Source: LMUY01 sp965198565
Lineage (GTDB): Bacteria > Pseudomonadota > Alphaproteobacteria > Acetobacterales > Acetobacteraceae
Assembly: GCA_965198565.1 (NCBI GenBank)
Contig: OZ240665.1
Span: 3,534,001-3,598,000 of the forward strand
Length of the DNA stretch: 64,000 bases
Direction of reading: 5' to 3'
Below the pieces are notes generated by a model. It saw only the letters and a program-made list of their open reading frames with translations. It was not told the DNA's origin and did no database searches. The number at the start of each line of letters is the position of its first letter. The stretch's first letter is position 1. A program made the position numbers and the translations under genes. Below, piece by piece: positions 44,972 through 56,041 of the stretch.

Positions 44972-46552
44972 ATGACACGGACCATGAGGCGTTGCCTGCC
45001 AGCCCTGGTCGCTTTCGCGGCGCTCTGCGGAGCGGCCCAGGCGGCGACCTTCCGCTGGGCCAATGACGGCGACGCCAACTCGATGGACCCGTATACCCGC
45101 AGCGAGACCTTCCTGCTGACCTTCGACCAGAATTTCTACGACCCGCTGGTGCGGCGCGACCGCGACCTCAAGGTGGAGCCCGCACTGGCCGAACGCTGGG
45201 AGCAGCCGAACCCGACCACGTGGCGGTTCCATCTGCGCCATGGCGTCACCTTCCATGACGGCTCGCCGTTCACCGCCGACGACGTGGTGTTCAGCTACCA
45301 GCGGGTGATCGCGCCGGGCAGCCAGCTCAACGGCTACATGCAGGCGGTCGCCTCGGTGAAGAAGGTGGACGATTTCACGGTCGACTTCCTCACCAAGATC
45401 CCGGACCCGATCTTCCTGCAGGAAATCACCTTCTGGGGGATCATGCCCAAGAAGTGGTGCGAGGATAACCATGCCGAACAGGCCATGGACCTCACCAAGA
45501 AAGACGAGAACTACGCCACCCGGCATGAGAACGGCACCGGCCCGTTCATCCTGGACGACCGCGAGCCGGACCGCCGGACCACGATGCACGCCAACCCGCA
45601 TTGGTGGGACAAGATGCCCGGCAACCTCGACCGCGTCGAGTTCGACGTGATCGGCAACGCGGCCACGCGGGTCGCCGCCCTGCTCTCCGGCGACATCGAC
45701 ATGATGTATACCGTGCCGCCGCAGGACATGCCGCGCCTGGCCAACAGCGCCGACCTCAAAGTGCTGCAGGTGCCGGAACTGCGCACGGTGTTCCTGGGCT
45801 TCGACCAGAGCCGGCCGGAACTGCTGAAGTCCGACGTGAAGGGCAAGAATCCGTTCAAGGACGTGCGGGTGCGGCAAGCGTTCAACATGGCGATCGATAT
45901 CGAGGCGATCCACCAGCGCATCATGCGCGGGCAGTCGCACCCGACCGGGCTGCTCTATGGGCCCGGCGTGAACGGTTACACGGCAGCGTCCGACGTCCGC
46001 TATGCGTATGACCCGGCGGGCGCCAAGAAGCTGCTGGCCGACGCCGGCTATCCCGACGGCTTCGAGGTGACGCTGGACTGCCCGAACGACCGCTACATCA
46101 ACGACGAGCAGATCTGTCAGGCGGTGACCGTGATGCTGGCGCGGGTCGGCGTGCGCGTGACGCTGAACGCACAAACCCGGCTGAAGTATTTCGCCGACAT
46201 CAGCAATCCCGGCTACAACACCAGCTTCTACATGCTGGGCTGGACCCCCAACACCTACGACGCGCTGAATTCATTCTATAACTTGGCTGGCACCCGGGAT
46301 GGCACGCGCGGCATCTTCAACGACGGCGGCTATTCCAACCCGAAGTTCGACGCCTTGCTGGACCAGATTGCAGTGGAGTCGGACGGCGACAAGCGGCAGG
46401 CGGAGATCGAGGCCGCATCCAAGATACTGAAGGACGATGCGGCGTTCATGCCAATTCATCAGCAGGTCGTGGTGTGGGCCGCGCGCAAGAATGTCGATCT
46501 GGTGCAGATGGCGGACGACGCATTCCCGCTGCGATTCGTCACGGTGAAGTAG
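44972..46552 (+). CDS. Peptide/nickel-type (SBP_bac_5) ABC transporter substrate-binding protein
   Basis: 526 aa. The signal peptide MTRTMRRCLPALVAFAALCG is cut near AQA. Family-5 features: DANSMDPYTRSETF, VEPALAERWEQPNPTTWRFHLRHGVTFHDG, YDPAGAKKLLADAGYPDGFEVTL and a C-terminal lobe (IEAASKILKDDAAFMPIHQQ). It would bind di- or oligopeptides or similar solutes. No permease or ATPase gene is adjacent, so the orphan must work with a transporter encoded elsewhere, or the rest was lost: pseudogenes begin immediately downstream. Confidence 0.9.
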   Translation: MTRTMRRCLPALVAFAALCGAAQAATFRWANDGDANSMDPYTRSETFLLTFDQNFYDPLVRRDRDLKVEPALAERWEQPNPTTWRFHLRHGVTFHDGSPFTADDVVFSYQRVIAPGSQLNGYMQAVASVKKVDDFTVDFLTKIPDPIFLQEITFWGIMPKKWCEDNHAEQAMDLTKKDENYATRHENGTGPFILDDREPDRRTTMHANPHWWDKMPGNLDRVEFDVIGNAATRVAALLSGDIDMMYTVPPQDMPRLANSADLKVLQVPELRTVFLGFDQSRPELLKSDVKGKNPFKDVRVRQAFNMAIDIEAIHQRIMRGQSHPTGLLYGPGVNGYTAASDVRYAYDPAGAKKLLADAGYPDGFEVTLDCPNDRYINDEQICQAVTVMLARVGVRVTLNAQTRLKYFADISNPGYNTSFYMLGWTPNTYDALNSFYNLAGTRDGTRGIFNDGGYSNPKFDALLDQIAVESDGDKRQAEIEAASKILKDDAAFMPIHQQVVVWAARKNVDLVQMADDAFPLRFVTVK

Positions 46553-46567
46553 ACCGTGGGATGACGG

Positions 46568-46935
46568 CAGGTTGGCCGCCATCCCGCGCTGCGTCGCCGG
46601 GTGCTTGAGGTGATCCTGGGTGCCAACCTATTCGACGCCAAAACAGCCGAAGGGAATCGCGCGCGGCGGCGGACGAACTGGATGCCTTCGTCGCCACCCT
46701 CGCTGCAAACATTGCGGCTCTGCCGGATGGTGTGATCGCTGCCGCGAAGCGGGCCGTGCCGCACGTCGATCCCCGTGATGGCTTCATGCGCGAACGCGAA
46801 GGTTGGATGGGCCTGGTGTTCAAGCCGACGACCGGCCAACTCATGGCTGATCAACTGAAAGCTGGCGCGCAGACGCGGGATGGCGAGCGTAAGCTTGAGG
46901 CGCTCCTCCGCGACGTAATTGCGCGTTCCGAGTGA
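46568..46935 (+). pseudogene. Enoyl-CoA hydratase/isomerase C-terminal fragment
   Basis: Two frames of one gene are recognisable. The first reads GRHPALRRRVLEVILGANLF and continues DAKTAE (46570-46647); after a frame break with loss of roughly ten codons, the second reads AAADELDAFVATLAANIAALP and continues GVIAAAKRAVPHV to the TGA at 46935. These match the C-terminal half of crotonase-family proteins (LEVILGAD-x-F-x-A-x-x-A-E-R..., then IA-x-x-P-x-x-V-I-A-x-A-K). The catalytic N-terminal half is missing, so the gene is dead. Confidence 0.6.
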
Positions 46936-47116
46936 GACAGAGTCTCCAAGTCGTGCCGCAGGTCCGGCTTGGGGGCTTTTTCCCCAGCGCTCAACCGCCC
47001 GCGCGAGCCGCTGCGCCACAGCGGAGCGCGACAGCCGCGGGCCCGGCTTGGCGAGCAGCCGCACCCAGGATCGGATGACAGAGGTCGTTGGCTTCCACAT
47101 CGGTGCACTGCGCCGC

Positions 47117-47757
47117 TTAAGCTCTACGGAGGCTCTTCAAAGGAGCTGGATCGCGCAGGATCTGACCGATCGCTGCGCCAACCATTCGCACCATCGCTTC
47201 CTGGTCTGCTACAGCAAGTGCAGAAGTCTGAATAATACAACGCCCGATAATTACACCAACAAGCATAGATGCTGCAAATCCGGCTCGGGCAGCAGAGTCT
47301 GAGCAGCCAGCAAGTTTGGGGCTAATTACGTTCGCTAAACGACTCTGCGGAAGTACACTGATTTGCGCAGATGTAGTCCGTTGGAGACGGCGGCGCGGAT
47401 CAGCGCAAGTAGCGGTTCGGACTCCTCTGGAGGTCCTTCCCATAAGGACAGAAAAGCACGCGTAACCCGCTCTCCGAGCCTTTCGTCGTCGCCTTCGAAC
47501 GCGTCCGATATGCGGGACAGGGCGTTCTCTGGCATGGCCAGAGTTGCTACAAAAAGCTCTTGCTTGGACGAGAAGAATTGCGTCACCAACGCGGGGTTCA
47601 CGCTGGCGTCTACAGCGACCTTGCGTATCGTCGTGGCGCCATATCCTTCGCTGGCGAAGCGAGATCGCGCGGCTGCGAGGATGGCTGGCCGCGTTCCACT
47701 GCTCCCCGCTCGTCGCCCGCGCCGGGTGACCGCCGCCGCATCGGTATCGCTGCTCAC
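47117..47757 (-). pseudogene. TetR-family regulator, frameshifted
   Basis: The first frame (47757 to stop at 47335, 140 aa) has a TetR helix-turn-helix: ILAAARSRFASEGYGATTIRKVAVDASVNPALVTQFFSSK, in pieces of normal spacing. It should continue past AAVSN, but the frame changes near 47383 and the rest (TTSAQISVLPQSRLANVISP..., ASMLVGVIIGRCIIQTSALA..., ILRDPAPL) lies one frame away, ending at 47117. One missing base (AACGG-ACTACA) explains it; joined, the protein would be about 212 aa, normal for TetR. The ligand-binding C-terminus is thus lost. The gene is divergent from a truncated gene across an operator-like palindrome. Confidence 0.7.
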
Positions 47758-47776
47758 ACAAATGTCCTAACCAGGC

Positions 47777-47812
47777 AACGAAATATATATACGCGTGTTT
47801 ATATACCTCGTT
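47777..47812. promoter_or_regulatory. 36-bp palindrome, candidate TetR operator
   Basis: Arms AACGA..TATATA at 47777-47789 and TATATA..TCGTT at 47800-47812 pair about a centre between 47794 and 47795; 14 of 18 base pairs match. It is AT-rich in a GC-rich genome and lies between the divergent starts of the broken tetR gene (47757) and the truncated gene (47860), exactly where a TetR repressor would bind. The AT content also suits overlapping promoters. Confidence 0.6.
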
Positions 47813-47859
47813 CTGCGCTGCCGCGCTGCTGCTCACGCCAGCGCTATAGGAGAACATCA

Positions 47860-48051
47860 ATGCCTGACACGACGCCAGCACTGGTTGCCGCCCTGCCTGA
47901 CCATCCCAGCCGAGAAGGCGTGTTCAGCACGTTCGAGCCAGGCACCCGCACCTTGCCAGCCGGTCTGCAGGTCAAGCCCGGTCTTCTTCCGATACCGATC
48001 GACATTTTGCTGGATAAGGATGTGGCCGTGTGTCGCGATTATAGATGGTGA
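47860..48051 (+). pseudogene. Truncated gene divergent from tetR, 5' end only
   Basis: ATG preceded by TATAGGAGAACATCA, a good ribosome-binding site. 63 codons (MPDTTPALVAALPDHP..., FEPGTRTLPAGLQVKPG...) read as the beginning of a soluble protein, then the frame runs into a foreign sequence (CRDYRW) and stops. The last codons overlap an opposite-strand fragment of another gene, marking a deletion junction near 48030. I do not recognise the family. It was presumably the target of the neighbouring TetR. Confidence 0.5.
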
Positions 48052-48132
48052 GGCGGTAACCGGCCTCCATCAAGTTGGTGGCGATGGGACGGCCAAGATT
48101 GCCGAAGCCGAGCAATCCGATTGTTCAGTCAT
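48027..48132 (-). pseudogene. N-terminal fragment of a 3-hydroxyisobutyrate-dehydrogenase-type protein
   Basis: From an ATG at 48132 (ATGACTGAACA) the next frame reads IGLLGFGNLGRPIATNLMEA then GYRLTIYNRDT, an unmistakable NAD(P)-binding Rossmann start of the beta-hydroxyacid dehydrogenase family (GxGxxGxPxAxNL). One base is missing between start and motif, and the rest of the gene is absent beyond 48027. It is fused tail to tail with the truncated plus-strand gene. From 48133 to 48450, about 320 bp, I see nothing I can support. Confidence 0.55.
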
Positions 48133-48450
48133 GATCGTATCTATTTTCTTCTTCAGCTTTCGGGTCTCTTCAGGCGAGAATGGAGCAACGTTGCCGGAAG
48201 CGCTGCTTCACCTAACTATTCACCCTACACTTTGCATCGGCAAACATGTGATTGCCGTCATCAGGAGCCGGAGCCCCGAACACCCCCCCCAATGGAGTTG
48301 GGTTTCTGTGCGAGAAACCCTGTCGGATTGGGAGAGTGTGCGGGGATCTCGGACGAGGTTTTCCGTCAGCTCATCCGGTGCCCTTACATGGGTTTTTCGG
48401 TTCCGTTACTCCCAGGACCCCAAGACGGTTGGGCTGATACTGCTCTCGCC

Positions 48451-50445
48451 TCAGAACTCCTCCCAGCTTTCTGCGTGGGACACGGACGCAGCGACCGTCG
48501 CCTGGGCTGGCGCCGCTCCCGACTTGGCAGCGAGGCGTGGCCTCTTGGCCGGGACACCAGAGACCGCTTTATCGGTCGGGCGGACATAGCTTGCCGACGC
48601 CGGGCTCGAAGACGCGGGCTTGTGCGCGCCCGGCGACGCGACGGCTTGCTCGCGCAGGCGGAACCGCCGGGTAAGGACCAGTAGTTCGGACGTTTCCTGG
48701 GCCAAGGAACGGCTCGCGGCCGTGCTCTGCTCCACCATCGCGGCGTTCTGCTGCGTCACCTGGTCCATCTGGTTGACGGCCACGTTGACTTGCTGGAGGC
48801 CGGTTGCCTGCTCCTGCGCGGAGGCGGCGATCTCGACGATGGCGCCGTGAACCTCTGCCACCTGCTTGACGATGCCGCCAAGCACCTCACCCGTGGCGCT
48901 GACCAAGCTCACCCCGGCTTTGACCTGGCCGTTGGAGGTCTGGATCAGGCCCTTGATCTCCTTGGCGGCCGTGGCCGATCTTTGCGCCAGGGCACGAACC
49001 TCGGAGGCAACGACGGCGAAGCCGCGACCGGCGTCACCCGCCCGGGCCGCCTCCACGCCCGCGTTCAACGCCAGCAGGTTGGTCTGGAACGCGATTTCGT
49101 CGATGACGCCGATGATCTCGCCGATCTTCTGGGCCGACCCTTCGATTTCTCCCATGGCGCGAACGGCGTCGCCCACCACGAGGCCGGACTTCTCGGCGTC
49201 CGTCTTGGCCTTTGCCGCAGTGACGAGCGCTTGCGTCGCGCCGGCAGCGGTCTTGCCGACGGTGGCGGTGATCTCGTCCAGCGCCGCGGCCGTTTGCTCG
49301 AGGCTGGCCGCCTGTTGCTCGGTGCGCTTGGACAGGTCATCGGAGGCCTTGGTGATCTCGGCGCTGCCCCCGGAGATGGCGTGGACGTTGTTGCTGACCG
49401 TCTGGATGGCTTCATGCAGCTTGTCGATGGCGGCGTTGAAGTCCGTGCGCAGACGTTCGCGAGCGGGTGCGGTGAAGCTGGTGTCGATCCGGGCCGACAA
49501 GTCGCCCGATGCCAGGCGCTCCAGGCTCCCGGCAAGAACATCGATGTCCGCCGCTTGCTGCTCGTTGGCGAGTTGTTCCGCCGCCTGGCTGGCTGCGCGA
49601 TCCGTTTCGATCTGCTGGCGCTGCTCGGCAGTCTCTGCTTCGAGCCGCAGCTTGTCCAGGCCGGCCTGCTTGAACACGTTTACGGCGCGCGACATGCCGC
49701 CGATTTCGTCCTTGCGGGTCAGATCCGGCACGATGGTGGCGTAGTCGCCGCCAGACAGCTTCATCATCACGGTCGAGAGGCGCTTGATGGGGGTGACGAT
49801 CCACGACTGCGTGGCAAAGAAGGTGCCGACGAACAGCGCGGCGAAGCCAACGAGAATGGAGCCCAAGGTCAATAGGATTTGGTGATGAGCCTGCGTCGCG
49901 ATCTCGACCGTTGCGGTTTGCAACTGAGCTTTGCCCTTCGCGACGAGCACCGACATAGACTGGACGGCCAATTCGAACTGCTGGTCGCAGTGGGCGAGGA
50001 ACTCGCCTTGCGAGGCAATCACCGACTCAGGCGTGTTGGCGTCAGCCGCCATCTCGATGGTCTTCTGGCATTGATGGTCTAGGATGTCCGCACCCTGGCG
50101 CTTTAGCGCCACGAGCGCACCCTGGTTGCCAGGGGAAGCCACGATTGCGGCATCAACCGCGGTTTCGAACTGCTTGCGGCCCTCGCTCAGCTTGGCGAGG
50201 GCACGTTGGTTGCCCTCAGTGGTGACCGAGATCAGCAAGCTGCCAATGGCGACATGGGCTTTCTGCAGGCCATGATCGCTCTCGTCCAGGTCCATCACGG
50301 CCTGGACTTCGCCTTTGTCCAAAGCGGCGTGGGCGCGATCAATGTCCTGCATTCCGGACGCGGCATAAGCCGTGACCAATGCGGCAAAAAACGCAAAAAC
50401 ACCGATAATCGACAGGATCTTCTTGGAAATTGACAGGTGAGACAT
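48451..50445 (-). CDS. Methyl-accepting chemotaxis protein
   Basis: 664 aa from ATG 50445, with GAGGA 8-9 nt upstream; the longer frame to 50490 lacks support. TM1 (ILSIIGVFAFFAALVTAYAA), a periplasmic helical sensor (about 35-195), TM2 (ILLTLGSILVGFAALFVGTFF), HAMP domain(s), then the signalling domain with hairpin tip IDEIAFQTNLLALNAGVEAA, R in GDAGRGFAVVASEVRALAQRS. The C-terminus ESWEEF resembles the pentapeptide tether that recruits CheR/CheB. The sensor looks like a four-helix bundle; the ligand is unknown. No che genes are adjacent. Confidence 0.92.
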   Translation of the reverse strand: MSHLSISKKILSIIGVFAFFAALVTAYAASGMQDIDRAHAALDKGEVQAVMDLDESDHGLQKAHVAIGSLLISVTTEGNQRALAKLSEGRKQFETAVDAAIVASPGNQGALVALKRQGADILDHQCQKTIEMAADANTPESVIASQGEFLAHCDQQFELAVQSMSVLVAKGKAQLQTATVEIATQAHHQILLTLGSILVGFAALFVGTFFATQSWIVTPIKRLSTVMMKLSGGDYATIVPDLTRKDEIGGMSRAVNVFKQAGLDKLRLEAETAEQRQQIETDRAASQAAEQLANEQQAADIDVLAGSLERLASGDLSARIDTSFTAPARERLRTDFNAAIDKLHEAIQTVSNNVHAISGGSAEITKASDDLSKRTEQQAASLEQTAAALDEITATVGKTAAGATQALVTAAKAKTDAEKSGLVVGDAVRAMGEIEGSAQKIGEIIGVIDEIAFQTNLLALNAGVEAARAGDAGRGFAVVASEVRALAQRSATAAKEIKGLIQTSNGQVKAGVSLVSATGEVLGGIVKQVAEVHGAIVEIAASAQEQATGLQQVNVAVNQMDQVTQQNAAMVEQSTAASRSLAQETSELLVLTRRFRLREQAVASPGAHKPASSSPASASYVRPTDKAVSGVPAKRPRLAAKSGAAPAQATVAASVSHAESWEEF

Positions 50446-50517
50446 GGGTCGGTCCTCAATGATCCGCCCACTATCATTTAGTTCGGTCAATATCCGGTTA
50501 ACGCGCTCCCCTGAGCC

Positions 50518-53378
<2,861 letters not shown>

Positions 53379-53379
<1 letters not shown>

Positions 53380-53750
53380 CAGGCTTGCTCCGCCAGCAGG
53401 GCGTCGTAGGCAGGTTGGTCCATCAGCGCGTCGAACGCCGCCGGGTCGGAGAGGTGCAGCTTGAAGAACCAGCCCTCGCCCGCCGGGTCGCGGTTGGCGA
53501 GCGCCGGGTCCTCGGTGAGGGCGGCGTTCACCTCGGTGACCCGGCCGGCCAAGGGGGCGTAGACATCGCTGGCTGCCTTGACGGACTCGACGACGGCCAC
53601 GGCCTCGCTCTCGGTCACTTCGCGGCCGGGCTCGGGCAGCTCGACGAACACCAGGTCGCCGAGTGCGTCCTGGGCGTGGGTGGTGATGCCGACGGTGGCG
53701 ACGCCGCCGTCCAGGCGCACCCATTCATGGTCTTTGGTGAAGCGGATCAT
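53379..53750 (-). CDS. gcvH: Glycine cleavage system H protein
   Basis: 123 aa from ATG (MIRFTKDHEWVRLDGG). The lipoyl-lysine is K58 in VVESVKAASDVYAPL, and the C-terminal GEGWFFKLHLSDPAAFDALM is typical. It shuttles the aminomethyl intermediate from P to T protein. A longer upstream frame is antisense-like sequence within gcvT and is not used. It starts 13 bp after gcvT and overlaps gcvP. Confidence 0.96.
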
Positions 53751-53763
53751 GGCGGGGGTTCCT

Positions 53764-54897
53764 CTAGCGAAGGTAGCGATGGGGGACGAAGGGGAGAGCG
53801 GCGACGCGGGCCGGCAGTTGCTTGTCGCGGACCAGCAGCAGCAGCTCCTGGCCTGGGGCCGCAAGGTCACGCCGGACGTAGCCCATGGCGACCGGGCCGC
53901 CGACGCTGGGGCCGAAGCCGCCGGAGGTGACGGTGCCAGCGCTGGTGCCGTCCGGGGCGGCGATGGCGGTGTCGGTGCGGGCGGGGGCGCGGCCGTCCGG
54001 GCGGATGCCGACGCGCAGCCGGGTGGGGCCGTGGGCGAGCTGGTCGCAGATGGCGACGGCGCCGGGGAAATCGCGGGATAGGCGGCGGCGCTTGGCGATG
54101 GCCCAGGCGAGATTGGCCTCGACCGGGGTGGTCAGCTCGTCGATATCGTTGCCGTAGAGGCAGAGGCCGGCTTCGAGGCGCAGGCTGTCGCGCGCGCCCA
54201 GGCCAGCGGGGGCGACTTCCGGCTCGGCCAGCAGGCGCTCGGCGAAGGCTTCGGCGTCGGCGGCCGGGAGGGAGATTTCGAACCCGTCCTCCCCGGTGTA
54301 GCCGGAGCGGCTGATCCAGACGGGAAAGCCAGCCAGGGTGAGCACGGCGACGCCCATGAAGGGGAGCGACGCGGCCTCGGGCGAGTGGCGGGCGATGACG
54401 GCCGCGGCGGCGGGGCCCTGGAGTGCAAGCAAAGCGCGGTCGTCGTGCGGTTCGGCGGTGACGTGCGGGATGCGGGTGGCGAGATGGGTGGCGTCGGCGG
54501 CCTTGCGGCTGGCGTTGGTGATGAGCAGCAGGCGGTCGCCGTGGCGGGCGACCATCAGGTCATCAAGGATGCCGCCGGCTTCGTCCAGGAATAGGGTGTA
54601 GCGCTGCTGGCCGGGCTTGAGCCCGGTGATGTCGCCGGGCACCAAGGTCTCGAGGGCGGCGGCGGCTTCGGGGCCATGCAGGCTGAGCTGGCCCATATGG
54701 GAGACGTCGAACAAGGCGGCGCGCTGGCGGCACTGGGTGTGTTCGGCCATGACGCCGCTGGGGTATTGCACGGGCAGTTCGTAGCCGGCGAAGGGGACCA
54801 TGCGGGCGCCGAGGCGGCGATGCAGCGCGTCCAGCGGGGTGGTGCGCAGTTGATCGGCGTCCGGGTCCTGAAAGTCCTCTGGGGTGAATTCTGACAC
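53764..54897 (-). CDS. gcvT: Glycine cleavage system T protein (aminomethyltransferase)
   Basis: 377 aa, GTG start. LDALHRRLGARMVPFAGYELPVQY, FDVSHMGQ, SRSGYTGEDGFEI, and EAGLCLYGNDIDE carry the folate-binding and catalytic motifs of GcvT; the C-terminal barrel domain includes GTVTSGGFGPSVGGPVAMGYV. It releases ammonia and makes methylene-tetrahydrofolate. First gene of the operon, 53 bp behind the glycine riboswitch. Confidence 0.95.
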   Translation of the reverse strand: MSEFTPEDFQDPDADQLRTTPLDALHRRLGARMVPFAGYELPVQYPSGVMAEHTQCRQRAALFDVSHMGQLSLHGPEAAAALETLVPGDITGLKPGQQRYTLFLDEAGGILDDLMVARHGDRLLLITNASRKAADATHLATRIPHVTAEPHDDRALLALQGPAAAAVIARHSPEAASLPFMGVAVLTLAGFPVWISRSGYTGEDGFEISLPAADAEAFAERLLAEPEVAPAGLGARDSLRLEAGLCLYGNDIDELTTPVEANLAWAIAKRRRLSRDFPGAVAICDQLAHGPTRLRVGIRPDGRAPARTDTAIAAPDGTSAGTVTSGGFGPSVGGPVAMGYVRRDLAAPGQELLLLVRDKQLPARVAALPFVPHRYLR

Positions 54898-54949
54898 GCT
54901 GGAGGCTCCGCAAGCAAAGGCCGCCCGCCGGCGCGATTGCCTGCAGGAA

Positions 54950-55145
54950 CGACCCCCCTCTGTCGCGGGACCTGAGAGATTCGGGCGCGGCGTGCACGAC
55001 CCTTACTCCGTCGGTGCGGCCCCAAGCTTGGAGGGCCGGCTTTCCAGAGACTCGCCTTCCCGCGCGGTCCTTTGTGCCTGAGCGTTTCCGGGGGCCGGTT
55101 GCGCCTTCGGCGGCAGCATCTGCTGCGCTCTCCCGCGAGGGTGAT
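54950..55145 (-). promoter_or_regulatory. Tandem glycine riboswitch
   Basis: Reading the minus strand, aptamer 1 has CGCGGGAGAGCGCAGC, the CCGAAGG-CGCAACCGG internal element and CGCTCAGGCACAAAGGACCG; aptamer 2 has GGAAGGCGAGTCTCTGG, CACCGACGGAGTAAGG and AATCTCTCAGGTCCCGCGACAGAGG. These are the two conserved glycine-binding folds joined by a short linker. It directly precedes gcvT, so glycine would switch on the cleavage operon. No strong terminator with a T-run is seen before gcvT, so control may be at translation. Confidence 0.93.
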
Positions 55146-55209
55146 TCGAGCACCGCCACTGTGGCCTAATGGGAGGCCTTGCGCAACTGCAGCATTGGAG
55201 CAGCGGCGG

Positions 55210-55983
55210 TCAGTTCACCGTGTGGCTGGCGACGGCGACGCGGGCTGGCTCGCCAGCGTTGAAGCCGCGCGACAACGAGTTGGCCAAAGCCTCGGCCACG
55301 CAGCGGTAGCCGTAGTCGTTCATATGCACGCCGTCATGGGCCAGGAAGCGGTCATAGCCCATGCCCGCCTGCTTCCACGCGTCCATCAGGGCGCCGCGGG
55401 AGAACACCGGCACGTCCGCCTTGGCGCCCACTTCGGCCAGCGCCTGCTCGATGACGGCGTGTTCGGGGGATGCCAGGATGGCGGGGGAACGCTGGTTGTC
55501 CATCAGCACGACGTCGATGCCGGCGGCTTTCAGCTTGGCGATGCCCTCGGCCATGCGCAGCTTGAAGCGAGTGGGATCGGCGTTTTCCATCGCCCCGTTC
55601 GCCCCGACCTGCCAGATCACCAGGTCTGGCTTGACAGCCATGGCGTCTTCCTCGAGGCGGGGCAGCTCCTCCTTGGCGTCCTGCCCGCCCACGCCGCGGT
55701 TGATGACGGCGAAGTGGGCGCGTGGGAACGCCTGCGTCAGGTCCATCTGGAGCTGGGCGGGGTAGCTGTTGGCGACGTTGGAGGCCATCCAGCCCTCGGT
55801 GCTGGAGGAGCCGAGCGCCACGATGACGACTTCCTTGCCGCGGGCAAACGTCTCCTGTGCCTTGCGCAGCGCCAAGGGTGGGACGACGACAGAAGGGCAC
55901 GAGTCCTGTGCCCAGCCGAAAGCGGATCCGGCGGACACGAACAACAAGCCCGCCAAGATAATCGCGCGCGAGGTCTGCAACAT
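55210..55983 (-). CDS. SGNH/GDSL-type hydrolase, exported
   Basis: 257 aa from ATG (MLQTSRAIILAGLLFVSAG), which gives a signal peptide ending near SAFGWA; the longer in-frame reading is low-complexity antisense. Block I is VALGSSSTEGW with the nucleophile Ser; Gly in NRGVGGQDAKEE and Asn in WQVGANGAME give blocks II and III; DGVHMNDYGY supplies the catalytic Asp-His. It is probably an esterase or O-deacetylase acting outside the cytoplasm, substrate unknown. It lies on the same strand as, and 58 bp after, the unknown gene at 56042. Confidence 0.8.
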   Translation of the reverse strand: MLQTSRAIILAGLLFVSAGSAFGWAQDSCPSVVVPPLALRKAQETFARGKEVVIVALGSSSTEGWMASNVANSYPAQLQMDLTQAFPRAHFAVINRGVGGQDAKEELPRLEEDAMAVKPDLVIWQVGANGAMENADPTRFKLRMAEGIAKLKAAGIDVVLMDNQRSPAILASPEHAVIEQALAEVGAKADVPVFSRGALMDAWKQAGMGYDRFLAHDGVHMNDYGYRCVAEALANSLSRGFNAGEPARVAVASHTVN

Positions 55984-56041
55984 TGGCGTTATAAAGCGCA
56001 GACCAACCCCGAAGGTCCAGAGGCAAACGGCGGTCCTGTCG

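Noticed and set aside
46459..47100. 213-codon minus-strand frame beginning MWKPTTSVIRSW..LAKPGPRLSR
   Set aside because: No family resemblance, low-complexity Arg/Ser composition later on, and overlap with the crotonase remnant and the 3' end of the binding-protein gene; not supported as a gene.
48133..48450. Searched for a gene or RNA in this 320-bp gap
   Set aside because: Short frames only, no start signals, no strong hairpin; probably decayed sequence of the same scar.
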